This document shows, one piece after another, positions 24,718 to 33,130 of a stretch of DNA of 64,000 bases. The position numbers and the translations under genes were made by a program. Within the stretch, counting starts at the first letter, position 1. Each line of letters begins with the position of its first letter. Below the pieces are notes generated by a model that did not search any database, was not told the DNA's origin, and saw only the letters and a program-made list of their open reading frames with translations. This DNA comes from Anaerolineae bacterium (GTDB taxonomy: Bacteria; Chloroflexota; Anaerolineae; 4572-78; J111): positions 113,753 to 177,752 of the forward strand of contig JAJVIM010000025.1 in assembly GCA_022071955.1 (NCBI GenBank), given 5' to 3'.

Positions 24718-25219
24718 ATTCGCAAAAAAATGAGGTAGGTCAGACTGTCGCCCCTCTCCCTGTCAGCGTATCTTTACCCATAAGTCAAGCAACCTTTTTT
24801 GACCCCTCATCCCCCCTTACCCCCCTTCTCCCCAGAGGATAAGGGGGGATTTGACTTTTAGGGTCAGTTTGGGGCGGCTTTGCCGCCCCAAACTGACCCT
24901 GTAATATTTTCCCCTCCCCCATTTTGGGGGATACCCCTGCGGGGCACAGGTGGGGCATGGGGTGGGAGTTAACCGTATTTACCTGGTTTGCTACTTACAC
25001 CACTTATGGGTAACGATAAGCCCCTGTCAGGGGGAGGGGACAAATTCCCTCAAATTTTTTGACCACGATTTAATGCAGAGCTATCGAGCGCAGAGAACGC
25101 AAAGAAAACCAAAAAACTTTGCGTTCTTCGCGCCCTTTGCGGTAAATTTTACCCTAAAGGGCACAATGTCTTGCTCAATGTAAAAGAAATCAACTGAAAA
25201 GGTACTAATTGCCCGCAAA
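24718..25219. other. Gene-free spacer with repeat debris
   Basis: No credible gene. It holds stretches rich in CCCCTC/GGGGAG, an inverted repeat AACGCAAAG...CTTTGCGTT near 25094-25125, and a CCCTAAAGGGCAC element (near 25151) that recurs at 63021. The region looks like an accumulation site of short dispersed repeats between two transcription units. Confidence 0.5.
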
Positions 25220-25260
25220 AAAATTTGTAGCTACAAATTTTCCGCAAAAAGCGGTATAAT
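25220..25260 (+). promoter_or_regulatory. 22-bp perfect palindrome and -10 box ahead of the histidine kinase gene
   Basis: The half-site AAAATTTGTAG (25220-25230) is followed directly by its exact complement (25231-25241). TATAAT stands at 25255-25260, so the palindrome overlaps the -35 position (TACAAA, 25232-25237). This is a classic layout for a dimeric regulator acting on the promoter. Confidence 0.55.
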
Positions 25261-25315
25261 GTTCCCCAGCGTTAATGCCTTGTCTGCTATCGCAAACTGG
25301 ATGAGAGGGAGTCCA

Positions 25316-27622
25316 GTGTCAGGTCAACCACAAAACACCCAAATGATAACCCTGGAACAGCGGATTCAGGAGCTGACCGCTCAGCTCGATGAGCTGAAAC
25401 AGGTTAACCAGGCCTTACAAGATAATGCCGCGGCCAAAGTGCGCCAGGCCGAAGAAGCCATTGCTACCCGTTTGCTGTACGAGCAAATGCTGTCGGCCTG
25501 CTCGCAGGTGCTGCTGGCCAACATTGAGGAACGCGAAGAAGCCCTGACCGAAACGCTGTACGAGTTTTTGGTTGCTACCGACGTTAGCCGGGTGTACCTT
25601 TGCAAAAATTATACGGATGACTCCGGCGCTCTTTATTTTCAGCAAACCCACGAAATGTGCGCTCTCGGCGTGCCCTCGTTGTTGAGCGCCCCAAACCTGG
25701 AGACGGTTCATTACGAGCCTGGCCTGTCCCGCTGGCAGCAAATGTTGTCGCGGGGGCGGCATGTGTCCGGTTCGGTGGAAGGCCTGCCGGACCCCGAAAA
25801 CCACTATCTGAAACTCCGCGGCGCGCAATCGGTTTTGGTGTTGCCGTTGTGGGTAGAAAGCCGCTGGTACGGCTTTTTTGGCTTTGACGATCTGTCCCAG
25901 CAGCGTTACTGGCGCGCCGAAGATATTCAGTTGCTCCAAACCGCCGTCGATTTGATTGGCGGTTATATTGGCCGCAAACGGGCCGAACGCGCCTTACGCG
26001 AAAGCGAAGAAAAGTATCGCACCCTCATCGAGCAATCCTCGGACGCCATTTTTCTGATTTATGGCGGCCGCTTTGAACTGGTCAATCGCCGCTTTACAGA
26101 ACTGTTTGGTATCACCCAGGAAGATGTCGATTCCACAGATTTTGTGTTTTCTAATATTATTTCGCCGCAGCAAGCCCGGTTTGAGGAACTGACTCTGCAA
26201 AACCATCAGGCTCGCGGCCACCGCCCGCCCTACGAATTCACCGCGCTCAATAAGGATGGTGAAAAAATCTATATCGAGTTGACCATGTCCTATCCCCTGT
26301 ACCGGCACGGCCTGGCCACTCAGGGCATTATCCGGGATATTACCGACCGCAAGCGTATTGAGCAGGAAAAACGGGAAGCTTACGACAAAATTCAGGAGTA
26401 CGCCAACGAGCTGGCCCAGCGAATCAAAGAAGAGCAGCGCCAACGAGAAATTACCACTATCCTGGCCGGAGTTGTGGCTTCGGTGAGCCTGACTCTGACC
26501 ACCGCCGAAATTCTGGATCAGATTTTGCGCAAATTGCAGCAACTGGTGCCCTACGATTCTGCGGCGGTTTATCTGGTTAATGACGGCTATCTGGTGCTTG
26601 AAGCCGCTCACGGTAATGAATCTGATTTTGTGGACAAAGAAATTTCTTTGGAACGGAATTTGGTGTTCCAGGAAATGGAGTCGACCAGAAGTTACAAGCT
26701 GGTCACAGACACCCGGGTTGAGAGCGGCCAGGAGTTTTGGATTGCCAGCGTCGATGCCGGGGCCTGGATTGGCGCGCCGTTGCTGGTGGCGCAAAATGTG
26801 ATCGGCTTATTGGCGGTTCACAGCTACGCGGCCGAGACGTATTCGGAGCGGGACGCCGAGCTGGTGCAGGCGTTTGCCCATCAGGTAGCGCAAACTATCC
26901 ACAACGCTCGCCTGTTTACCGAACTGAAAGAGGCGCAGGTGAGGCTGGTGCAGCGTGAACGGCTGGCCGCGTTGGGGCAAATGGCGGCAACGGTGGCTCA
27001 CGAAGTACGAAATCCGCTGATGTCGCTGCGGATGGGGGTTGAATATCTCACCTTTGATACGGCCGATGACGAAGGCGCACAACGCGCTGCGGCGTTGGTT
27101 AAATCCAATATGGAACGCATTGAGTACGTGGTGGAGAATATTTTATTTGTGGCGCGCACCCCGCGCCTCACGCCCTCGCACGGTTCGTTGCGCCGATTGA
27201 TTGAGCGCGAACTGACTCACTGGGAAATGAAGCTGGCCCAAAAGCAAATTGATTGCCGTATGGAGTTAGCCGGCCAACTGCCGGATGTTTACCTGGACCT
27301 CGATCAAATTGAGCGGGTGTTATCCAATTTAATTGGTAACAGTGTTGATGCCACCGGGCCGGGCGGAGAACTGGCGGTAAGTTTGCGTGGCGAAAATAGC
27401 TGGCAAGTTATCACTGTGGCCGATAACGGGTCTGGCATCCCCGCCGAAGATCAGGCGCGCATGTTTGAGCCGTTCTTTACCACCAAATCGCGGGGGACCG
27501 GATTGGGGCTGGCCATTGTCAGGCAGATCATCGATGGCCACGGTGGCCGCATTTCGGTGTGGAGCGAGCCGGGCCGGGGGACAAAATTCACCATCGCGCT
27601 GCCGCAGGCGCTCAAAGAGTAG
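25316..27622 (+). CDS. Sensor histidine kinase, GAF-PAS-GAF-HisKA-HATPase
   Basis: 768 residues from GTG 25316 with AGGGAG five bases upstream. Earlier in-frame ATGs exist at 25259 and 25301, but the first lies in the -10 box. An N-terminal coiled coil (about 10-55) precedes a GAF domain (about 70-225), a PAS domain (about 235-365, EEKYRTLIEQSSDAIFLIYG), a second GAF (about 390-540), then LAALGQMAATVAHEVRNPL with phospho-acceptor His562 and a full ATPase domain (NSVDA, DNGSGIP, GTGLGLAI). No transmembrane segment, so it is a soluble sensor. No response regulator is adjacent; the nearest in the window is at 62473. Contrast the kinase at 10801, which lacks its His. Confidence 0.9.
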   Translation: MSGQPQNTQMITLEQRIQELTAQLDELKQVNQALQDNAAAKVRQAEEAIATRLLYEQMLSACSQVLLANIEEREEALTETLYEFLVATDVSRVYLCKNYTDDSGALYFQQTHEMCALGVPSLLSAPNLETVHYEPGLSRWQQMLSRGRHVSGSVEGLPDPENHYLKLRGAQSVLVLPLWVESRWYGFFGFDDLSQQRYWRAEDIQLLQTAVDLIGGYIGRKRAERALRESEEKYRTLIEQSSDAIFLIYGGRFELVNRRFTELFGITQEDVDSTDFVFSNIISPQQARFEELTLQNHQARGHRPPYEFTALNKDGEKIYIELTMSYPLYRHGLATQGIIRDITDRKRIEQEKREAYDKIQEYANELAQRIKEEQRQREITTILAGVVASVSLTLTTAEILDQILRKLQQLVPYDSAAVYLVNDGYLVLEAAHGNESDFVDKEISLERNLVFQEMESTRSYKLVTDTRVESGQEFWIASVDAGAWIGAPLLVAQNVIGLLAVHSYAAETYSERDAELVQAFAHQVAQTIHNARLFTELKEAQVRLVQRERLAALGQMAATVAHEVRNPLMSLRMGVEYLTFDTADDEGAQRAAALVKSNMERIEYVVENILFVARTPRLTPSHGSLRRLIERELTHWEMKLAQKQIDCRMELAGQLPDVYLDLDQIERVLSNLIGNSVDATGPGGELAVSLRGENSWQVITVADNGSGIPAEDQARMFEPFFTTKSRGTGLGLAIVRQIIDGHGGRISVWSEPGRGTKFTIALPQALKE

Positions 27623-27627
27623 AGCGG

Positions 27628-28344
27628 TTACTCGCAAAAAATGTCGGGGCGACAGAGCGGTGGCCGGTCGGCGCAGGTGCTGTTGAGCCGCATGCCCAAA
27701 TACGGCGAGGGGTCAAGGGTGTTGGCCCGGTCGGTTTCATTAAGAAAACGGCCGCTCCCGTCATCTTTGACAATGCTGAAGTGCAGGTGGGTATCAATTT
27801 GCCGCCAGCTCTGGCCGTTAAAATCACCCTGGTAGCCCAGCAGCATGCCCTGTTTCACCGGCATCTCCTCGGTGCCGGGCGGAATGTTGGCCAAAATGTA
27901 GCTGTTGCCGTCAACGCTGGCCATGTGGGTGTAGTAAGTCCAGATTTGCTGGCCGGGGTGCAGCGGGTCGGTGTGCCGAATGATGACCGCGCTGGTCCAT
28001 TCCGGCAGGCGGGTTAAATAGCCGTCGTATGCAGCAACCACCGGCGTTTTGCCGTTGCCCTCCAGCCCAAAAATATCCAACCCGCTGTGGTTAACCGTCC
28101 CCAGAATGCTGTCGCCGTACAGCACCCCCACCCAGCCCGAACTGGGCATCACAAACGGTGCATCGGCGCACTGCAATTGCCCTTCAACCAGCGGCAGGTC
28201 GGCCCACTGTGGATTGGCTTTGTATTTGGCATATTCCAGCGCTGGTGAATTGCTCAATTTGCCGCCATTGACCACACTTAAAAGACCACCACAAATAGCC
28301 AGCATCACCAGCCCGGCCAGCAGCCACTTGATACGCTCGATCAC
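27628..28344 (-). CDS. M23-family peptidase, membrane-anchored
   Basis: 238 residues from a GTG start. The N terminus (IKWLLAGLVMLAICGGLLSVV) is a signal anchor. The M23 core holds NHSGLDIFG with the His and Asp zinc ligands, WTYYTHMA and DTHLHFSIV. Compared with the other M23 protein at 23277 it has no Thr/Pro linker. Cys residues at QCADAP and the C-terminal CADRPPLCRPDIFC could form disulfides. It ends five bases from the convergent histidine kinase stop. Likely a peptidoglycan endopeptidase; a regulatory, non-catalytic role is possible as with some LytM proteins. Confidence 0.85.
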   Translation of the reverse strand: MIERIKWLLAGLVMLAICGGLLSVVNGGKLSNSPALEYAKYKANPQWADLPLVEGQLQCADAPFVMPSSGWVGVLYGDSILGTVNHSGLDIFGLEGNGKTPVVAAYDGYLTRLPEWTSAVIIRHTDPLHPGQQIWTYYTHMASVDGNSYILANIPPGTEEMPVKQGMLLGYQGDFNGQSWRQIDTHLHFSIVKDDGSGRFLNETDRANTLDPSPYLGMRLNSTCADRPPLCRPDIFCE

Positions 28345-28398
28345 GGAATCTGCTCACTTATGCAAGTTAACATAAGTGTAGCAGTTTCCAAACGTTCG

Positions 28399-28719
28399 TC
28401 AACTCAGCAGCAATTGCCAGGCCAAAAATACAGCCATACCGACCACAATGGTCAGCAGTAGATTTTTGCTGAACCAACCCACGCCAAAGGCCACCAGCGC
28501 GCCCACCAGATAGGGGTTGGTGTAGCTCAGATTAATGGTTTCGCCGCTGGGGATGAGCACCGCCGGCACAATAATCGCGGTGAGCACGGCCGGCGGCACG
28601 TAGCGCAGCGCGTTGACCAGCGGCTGCGGAAACGTGTAGCGGCCGGCCACAGCAAACATTGAGTAGCGAATGCCAAAGGTTACCAGCAGCATGCCGGCAA
28701 TCAAAATTACCTCGTTCAT
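28399..28719 (-). CDS. azlD: AzlD-family branched-chain amino acid transport protein
   Basis: 106 residues with four hydrophobic helices, the small subunit of the AzlCD exporter for branched-chain amino acids. Typical features are the start LIAGMLLVTFGIRYSMF, LRYVPPAVLTAIIVPAVL and a final VVGMAVFLAWQLLL. The start codon overlaps the azlC stop (ATGA), indicating coupled translation with azlC upstream. Confidence 0.92.
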   Translation of the reverse strand: MNEVILIAGMLLVTFGIRYSMFAVAGRYTFPQPLVNALRYVPPAVLTAIIVPAVLIPSGETINLSYTNPYLVGALVAFGVGWFSKNLLLTIVVGMAVFLAWQLLLS

Positions 28720-29441
28720 ATCAGCCCCTTTCTTTCAGCCAGCACGCCGGCCGCGATTCCGGCGGCGGTGGCCACCATCAGCCCCAGTTTGTGCGGCAAC
28801 CCAAACGCCAGCAGCGAGACCACCCCCGCCGTCAGCGCGGTGGCGATCATCGGCCGGGTTTTTAAATAGGGGATGGTCATACCAATAAAGGTGACCGGCA
28901 TGGCAAAATCCAGCCCCCACGCGGCGGCGTTGGGCAACATCTGGCCGATAGTCGCTCCCAGAAATGTGCAAAACTGCCAGTTGAGGTACATGGCCAGCGC
29001 CGAGCCAAGGTAGTACCAGCGCGTGCCGGGCAGCGGTGTGGCGGTTTGAAAACGCTGAGCCACCACGGCAAAGGTTTCATCGGTGAGCCAAAAGGCCATC
29101 GCTATTTGCCAGCGCTGCGGCAGTTTGCTGGCATACGGCGCCAGTGTGGCCGAGTAAAGGGCGTGGCGTAAATTGACGACAAACGTGGTCAGCACAATCA
29201 GCGGCCAGCCGGTGCCGGCGGCAATCAATCCCACGGCGATAAACTGGGCCGAGCCGGCAAACACAAACGCCGACATCGCCATTGTTCCGGCCAGTGACAG
29301 GCCGCTGGCCAGCGCCAGCGCGCCAAAAATAAGCCCAAAGGGAACTGCGCCCACAATTAACGGCACGGTATCGCGCGCGCCGGCCAGCGCCTCGGTATAC
29401 GGCGAGGTCTGGGGTGACGTTTGGGCGGCAAGATGAGTCAT
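28716..29441 (-). CDS. azlC: AzlC-family branched-chain amino acid exporter subunit
   Basis: 241 residues with about seven helices. Family motifs are VPLIVGAVPFGLIFGALA, MSAFVFAGSAQFIAVGLI, NLRHALYSATLAPY and WLTDETFAV. With AzlD it exports leucine, isoleucine, valine and analogues. The ATG has GGGAGGATACC ahead. An AraC-type regulator gene lies 35 bp upstream on the same strand and is the natural candidate regulator. Confidence 0.93.
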   Translation of the reverse strand: MTHLAAQTSPQTSPYTEALAGARDTVPLIVGAVPFGLIFGALALASGLSLAGTMAMSAFVFAGSAQFIAVGLIAAGTGWPLIVLTTFVVNLRHALYSATLAPYASKLPQRWQIAMAFWLTDETFAVVAQRFQTATPLPGTRWYYLGSALAMYLNWQFCTFLGATIGQMLPNAAAWGLDFAMPVTFIGMTIPYLKTRPMIATALTAGVVSLLAFGLPHKLGLMVATAAGIAAGVLAERKGLI

Positions 29442-29476
29442 CGGTATCCTCCCAAGACAATTAAGTTGTGGTCAGT

Positions 29477-30316
29477 TTACTCAACCGTGGGCGGATTTTC
29501 TTGTACAAAATTGCGGAATTGGCCGGGGGTAATGCCAAAAATGCCTTTGAACCGGCGCGAAAAGTGGCTCTGGTCCACAAAGCCGGCTTCGGCGGCGGCG
29601 TGGGCGATGGGCCAGCCGCTGGCCAGTAGTTGCCTGGCTCGTTTAACCCGAACCTGATTCTGGTAGGCGTGGGGCGGCAGGCCGATTGTGTCTTTAAAAA
29701 CCCGCAGCAGGTGGTAGCTGCTCAAATTAGCTACCCGGGCCAGTTCGTCCAGCGAAACATTATCGGCAAAATGGGCGTCCAGATAATCTCTGGCGCACTG
29801 TACGGCCTGGTATGGCCCGGCGGTGGCGGCCGGCTGAAAAAAGCCCGCCGCGTGGCGAGTGATCATTTGGGCCAGCGTGGCTACCAAAATCGACTCCCGT
29901 TCCAGCGCCGAGCCGGAAGACTCCAGCGCCACATGCAGCCGCCGAATCTGGCCAACCAACTGGCGGTCAAAAATAACCGGTTCCGGAAAATCCGGCAGGC
30001 TGATTTTGGCCGAAACTTCCGCGGCGGCGCGTTGCACCAGCGCTGCTTCGGGGTAGAGCATGCGGTAGGTCCAGCCGTTGTGGTCGTGGGCCTGGCCGGT
30101 GTGGACTTCGCCGGGGTTAATGATGACCGCGCTGCCGGCCGGCGCAATGTGCAGCCCGCCCCGGTAGAAAAATGTTTCGGCCCCCTGCTCAATAATGCCG
30201 ATGGCGTAGCCATCGTGGGTGTGCCGGGTAAAACTGTGGGTAATGTACCGGGCGTGCAGCAAATCCAGTTTGCCCAGATCGGGCGCCTGCCAAAACTTTA
30301 CCACTTCGCGGTTCAT
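29477..30316 (-). CDS. AraC-family transcriptional regulator
   Basis: 279 residues. N-terminal cupin-like ligand domain (about 15-150) with RYITHSFTRHTHDGYAIGII and AGSAVIINPGEVHTG; C-terminal double helix-turn-helix domain (about 175-275) with SLDELARVANLSSYHLLRVF and FVDQSHFSRRFKGIFGITPG. It begins one base after the LysM gene stop and ends 35 bp before azlC, so it is cotranscribed with both. AraC proteins of this type next to azlCD often sense an amino acid; ligand is not readable. Confidence 0.9.
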   Translation of the reverse strand: MNREVVKFWQAPDLGKLDLLHARYITHSFTRHTHDGYAIGIIEQGAETFFYRGGLHIAPAGSAVIINPGEVHTGQAHDHNGWTYRMLYPEAALVQRAAAEVSAKISLPDFPEPVIFDRQLVGQIRRLHVALESSGSALERESILVATLAQMITRHAAGFFQPAATAGPYQAVQCARDYLDAHFADNVSLDELARVANLSSYHLLRVFKDTIGLPPHAYQNQVRVKRARQLLASGWPIAHAAAEAGFVDQSHFSRRFKGIFGITPGQFRNFVQENPPTVE

Positions 30317-30317
30317 G

Positions 30318-31187
30318 TTAACGCTGCCGCTTGCGGGGAATGATCAACTTGTCGCCGGGGTGGAGAATGGAGTTTTTGGTCAGGCCGTTGCGGTCCATAA
30401 TCGCTTCAATCGACACATCGTACATCACCGAAACGTGCGACAGCGTATCGCCGGACTGGATAATGTAAAACACCGGCGTGGGCGTGGGGGTGGGCGTAGG
30501 CGGCGGGGTGGCGTCGGTGGGGCGCAGCACCGCCTGCGTAGTAAACTGAAACGTGCTCAAAATGTTGTTGAACTGGGGCTGAATGGCGTTCCATTCGCCG
30601 GTTGGCGCGGCGGCAACAACGTAGTATCCTACTTCATCGTGGCTGCTGGCCGCCAGCACGGCTTGCCCCTGGCCCAGCGCCTCGGTTTCAAACTGAAGCT
30701 GTACTGCCGGCCAGCTTTCGCCGCCCACCCGCTGCGAGCCGGTTTGCAGCAGCCGGGCCGCGGGAAAATATTCGGCTTGCAGGCGGTTGAGCAGATCGGT
30801 GGGGTTGGCCGCGCCATCGGCGGGGATGCCAAACCAAATGGCCGGCGCCTGCAAATTTTGCGGCGACAGCCCTCCGGCGGCCGGCGAGAGAACCACCTGC
30901 AAACCCTGTTCGGCTTTGCGCCAACTGCGGGGATATTGCAGGCTAAAGCCGAGCGCCGTCTGCTTGAAACTGGTCATGGCCAGCGGATTGGGCGTCCCGA
31001 GCGGAACCGGCGGCGGGGTCAGTTCCGGCGAATCGGCGCTTTGCGGGTTGGGGGCCAGGCCAAAGTTGTTGCCGGTTACTACCGACAGCGCTACAAAGCC
31101 AATCAAAGCAAAAATTAAAATAACCAGCACGGCCGTGCCCACCTGTGCGCCGATGCCGGTGGTTGGCCGGTTTACTTCTTGCGACAT
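30318..31187 (-). CDS. LysM-domain membrane protein
   Basis: 289 residues. A transmembrane helix at about 15-38 (VGTAVLVILIFALIGFVAL) is followed by an external PsbP/DUF1795-like beta domain (about 65-215, FSLQYPRSWRKAEQGLQVVL), a short T-P linker (PPPTPTPTPTP) and a C-terminal LysM at about 240-285 (YIIQSGDTLSHVSVMYDVS and HPGDKLIIP) for glycan binding. GGAG stands about seven bases before the ATG. It is the first gene of the run with araC and azlCD, which is functionally odd, and is divergent from msrP. Confidence 0.85.
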   Translation of the reverse strand: MSQEVNRPTTGIGAQVGTAVLVILIFALIGFVALSVVTGNNFGLAPNPQSADSPELTPPPVPLGTPNPLAMTSFKQTALGFSLQYPRSWRKAEQGLQVVLSPAAGGLSPQNLQAPAIWFGIPADGAANPTDLLNRLQAEYFPAARLLQTGSQRVGGESWPAVQLQFETEALGQGQAVLAASSHDEVGYYVVAAAPTGEWNAIQPQFNNILSTFQFTTQAVLRPTDATPPPTPTPTPTPVFYIIQSGDTLSHVSVMYDVSIEAIMDRNGLTKNSILHPGDKLIIPRKRQR

Positions 31188-31272
31188 CTCCTCAACTCCG
31201 TCACTTGAAAACAGTGAACGTAAACCGGCATGATAGCTTTTTTGGGGGATATTGCCAATTTTGTAAGCTGCT

Positions 31273-31289
31273 ATTAACAGTCTGTTAAT
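31273..31289. promoter_or_regulatory. Palindrome in the LysM/msrP divergent promoter region
   Basis: ATTAACAG-T-CTGTTAAT, a perfect 8+1+8 inverted repeat in the 198-bp space between the divergent genes. A regulator bound here could affect both transcripts. No clear -35/-10 pair is assigned. Confidence 0.45.
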
Positions 31290-31385
31290 AATTTCATAAG
31301 AAAATCAGCATAGACTGAAGCTAGATTGAATGACAAACAGGCTGCGGCCAAACACTAATCAAAGGCACAGCCGGAGGAGGCTTCA

Positions 31386-32414
31386 ATGACCAAGATTAAA
31401 TCGTCTGAAATTACCCCGGAACACATTTATCTGTCTCGCCGCAAATTTATGGTGGGCGTGGGCGCACTGGCGGCCAGTATGGCTGCGCTGGCAGCATGCA
31501 GCCCGCAGCAGAGTTCGGCGCCGCCGGCGGCCACCAGCACACCGGCCAAGCCGGCGGCCGGGCAAACGCCGCCAACGGCTGCGGCTCAGGCGGCCGCGCC
31601 GGCGGCGGTGAGCCAACCGGCTGAACCAACGACCATCGTCGCGCCCACCACCGACGAACTGGGCGACCCGTTCAACACCTTTGAGGCCATCACCAACTAC
31701 AACAACTACTACGAGTTCACCACCACCAAAGAAGAAGTAGCCATGCTGGCCAAAGATTTCACCACCAATCCGTGGCAGGTGCAGGTGGGCGGGCTGGTTA
31801 ACAACCCCAAAACGTTTGATATTGACGACCTGCGCAAGTTTGAGCAGGAAGAACGTATCTACCGCCTGCGCTGCGTCGAAGCCTGGAGCATGGTCATTCC
31901 CTGGCAGGGCTTTCCGCTGGCCAAACTGCTCAAAGAAGTCGATCCCAAGCCGGAGGCCAAGTTTGTGCGTTTTGAAACCGTTTACCGGCCGGAAGAAATG
32001 CCCGGCCAGCGCAGCCCGTGGTACAACTGGCCCTACATTGAGGGCTTGCGCCTGGATGAGGCCATGAATGATCTGGCAATTCTGGCGACCGGCTTGTACG
32101 GCAAAGAACTGCTGCCGCAGAGCGGGGCGCCGGTGCGGCTGGTGGTGCCCTGGAAGTACGGTTTCAAGAGCATCAAATCGATTGTGAAAATTGATCTGGT
32201 AGAAACTGCGCCGATGTCGTTGTGGATGGCCGCCGCGCCCAACGAGTACGGCTTTTACGCCAACGTCAACCCGGAAGTGGACCATCCGCGCTGGTCGCAG
32301 GCTACAGAGCGGCGCATCGGCGAGTTTGGCCGGCGCAAAACCCTGCCGTTCAACGGTTACGCCGAGCAGGTAGCCTATCTGTACGATGGCATGGATTTGA
32401 GGGCAAACTTCTAA
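31386..32414 (+). CDS. msrP: Protein-methionine-sulfoxide reductase catalytic subunit MsrP (molybdopterin)
   Basis: Reduces oxidised methionines in exported proteins using a Mo-molybdopterin cofactor and electrons from MsrQ. 342 residues. Twin-arginine signal SRRKFMVG (Arg18-Arg19) and a lipobox-like LAAC with Cys38, so it may be an exported lipoprotein, followed by an Ala/Pro/Thr linker. The core has YRLRCVEAWSMVIPWQGFPL, where Cys163 is the Mo ligand, and PVRLVVPWKYGFKSIKSI near residue 245. GGAGGAGG precedes the ATG. Stop and the msrQ start overlap (TAATG). The longer linker than in E. coli MsrP agrees with surface anchoring. Confidence 0.94.
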   Translation: MTKIKSSEITPEHIYLSRRKFMVGVGALAASMAALAACSPQQSSAPPAATSTPAKPAAGQTPPTAAAQAAAPAAVSQPAEPTTIVAPTTDELGDPFNTFEAITNYNNYYEFTTTKEEVAMLAKDFTTNPWQVQVGGLVNNPKTFDIDDLRKFEQEERIYRLRCVEAWSMVIPWQGFPLAKLLKEVDPKPEAKFVRFETVYRPEEMPGQRSPWYNWPYIEGLRLDEAMNDLAILATGLYGKELLPQSGAPVRLVVPWKYGFKSIKSIVKIDLVETAPMSLWMAAAPNEYGFYANVNPEVDHPRWSQATERRIGEFGRRKTLPFNGYAEQVAYLYDGMDLRANF

Positions 32415-33079
32415 TGGCCAAACGAAAAAGTAGTTGGACGCCGCTGCAAATTGCAGTGCATGTGGGCGCGTTTGTGCCGCTGTTACTGATTGTGTGGAAT
32501 TTTTGGCAGGGCAACATGGCCCTGCTGATCAACCCGTTTCAGGATGTCACGTTTCGCACCGGTAAAGCGGCGCTGATTTTACTGCTGCTGTCGCTGGCCT
32601 GCACCCCGCTGAATATTGTGTTTGGCTGGCGGCAGGTGCTGCCGCTGCGCAAACCGCTGGGGCTGTACGCCTTTATGTACGGCGCGCTGCACTTTTTGAT
32701 CTTCATTGTCGATAACGGTTACATCGGCAGCAGCGTTGATTTGATGGCGGTGTACGAGGCCACGTTTGAAAAGCGCTTTGCGCTGGTCGGCTTTGCCGCG
32801 CTGATGATTTTGCTGCCGCTGGCCATTACCTCTAACCAGTGGAGCATGCGGCAGTTGAAGAAAAACTGGAAACGGCTGCACCAACTGGTGTACGCCGCTG
32901 GCATTCTGGTGATCATCCACTTTATCTGGCTGGTTAAAAGCGATATCCGCGAGCCGCTGGTGTACGGGGCCATTCTGACTCTGCTGCTGGTGGTGCGCAT
33001 TCCGCTGGTGCGCCGCTTCTTTGTTGACCTGCGCAGCCCGAAAAAAAACAAGCCGCGTATCGCGGCTGATAATGCCTGA
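32414..33079 (+). CDS. msrQ: Heme-binding membrane subunit MsrQ
   Basis: 221 residues, about six transmembrane helices. MsrQ passes electrons from the quinone/flavin pool through b-type heme to MsrP. Landmarks are GKAALILLLLSLACTPLN, RKPLGLYAFMYGALHFLIF with a heme-ligand His, and WKRLHQLVYAAGILVIIHFI with two more His. The ATG overlaps the msrP stop by one base, so translation is coupled. A 17-bp hairpin terminator follows. Confidence 0.94.
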   Translation: MAKRKSSWTPLQIAVHVGAFVPLLLIVWNFWQGNMALLINPFQDVTFRTGKAALILLLLSLACTPLNIVFGWRQVLPLRKPLGLYAFMYGALHFLIFIVDNGYIGSSVDLMAVYEATFEKRFALVGFAALMILLPLAITSNQWSMRQLKKNWKRLHQLVYAAGILVIIHFIWLVKSDIREPLVYGAILTLLLVVRIPLVRRFFVDLRSPKKNKPRIAADNA

Positions 33080-33084
33080 GCCTC

Positions 33085-33123
33085 GATGCGTGTTGCGTGA
33101 CTTTGGGTCACGCAACACGCATC
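33085..33123. terminator. Bidirectional hairpin between msrQ and the amine oxidase gene
   Basis: GATGCGTGTTGCGTGAC (33085-33101) and its exact complement (33107-33123) form a 17-bp perfect stem with a 5-base loop, placed between convergent genes. The tails are only mildly T-rich. Confidence 0.75.
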
Positions 33124-33130
33124 ACGTTTA

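Noticed and set aside
24718..25219. Hidden small gene in the long spacer
   Set aside because: Frames are short, repeat-derived and lack ribosome-binding sites.
25259..25315. Upstream starts of the histidine kinase
   Set aside because: ATG 25259 lies in TATAAT and would precede transcription start; GTG 25316 has the better ribosome-binding site.
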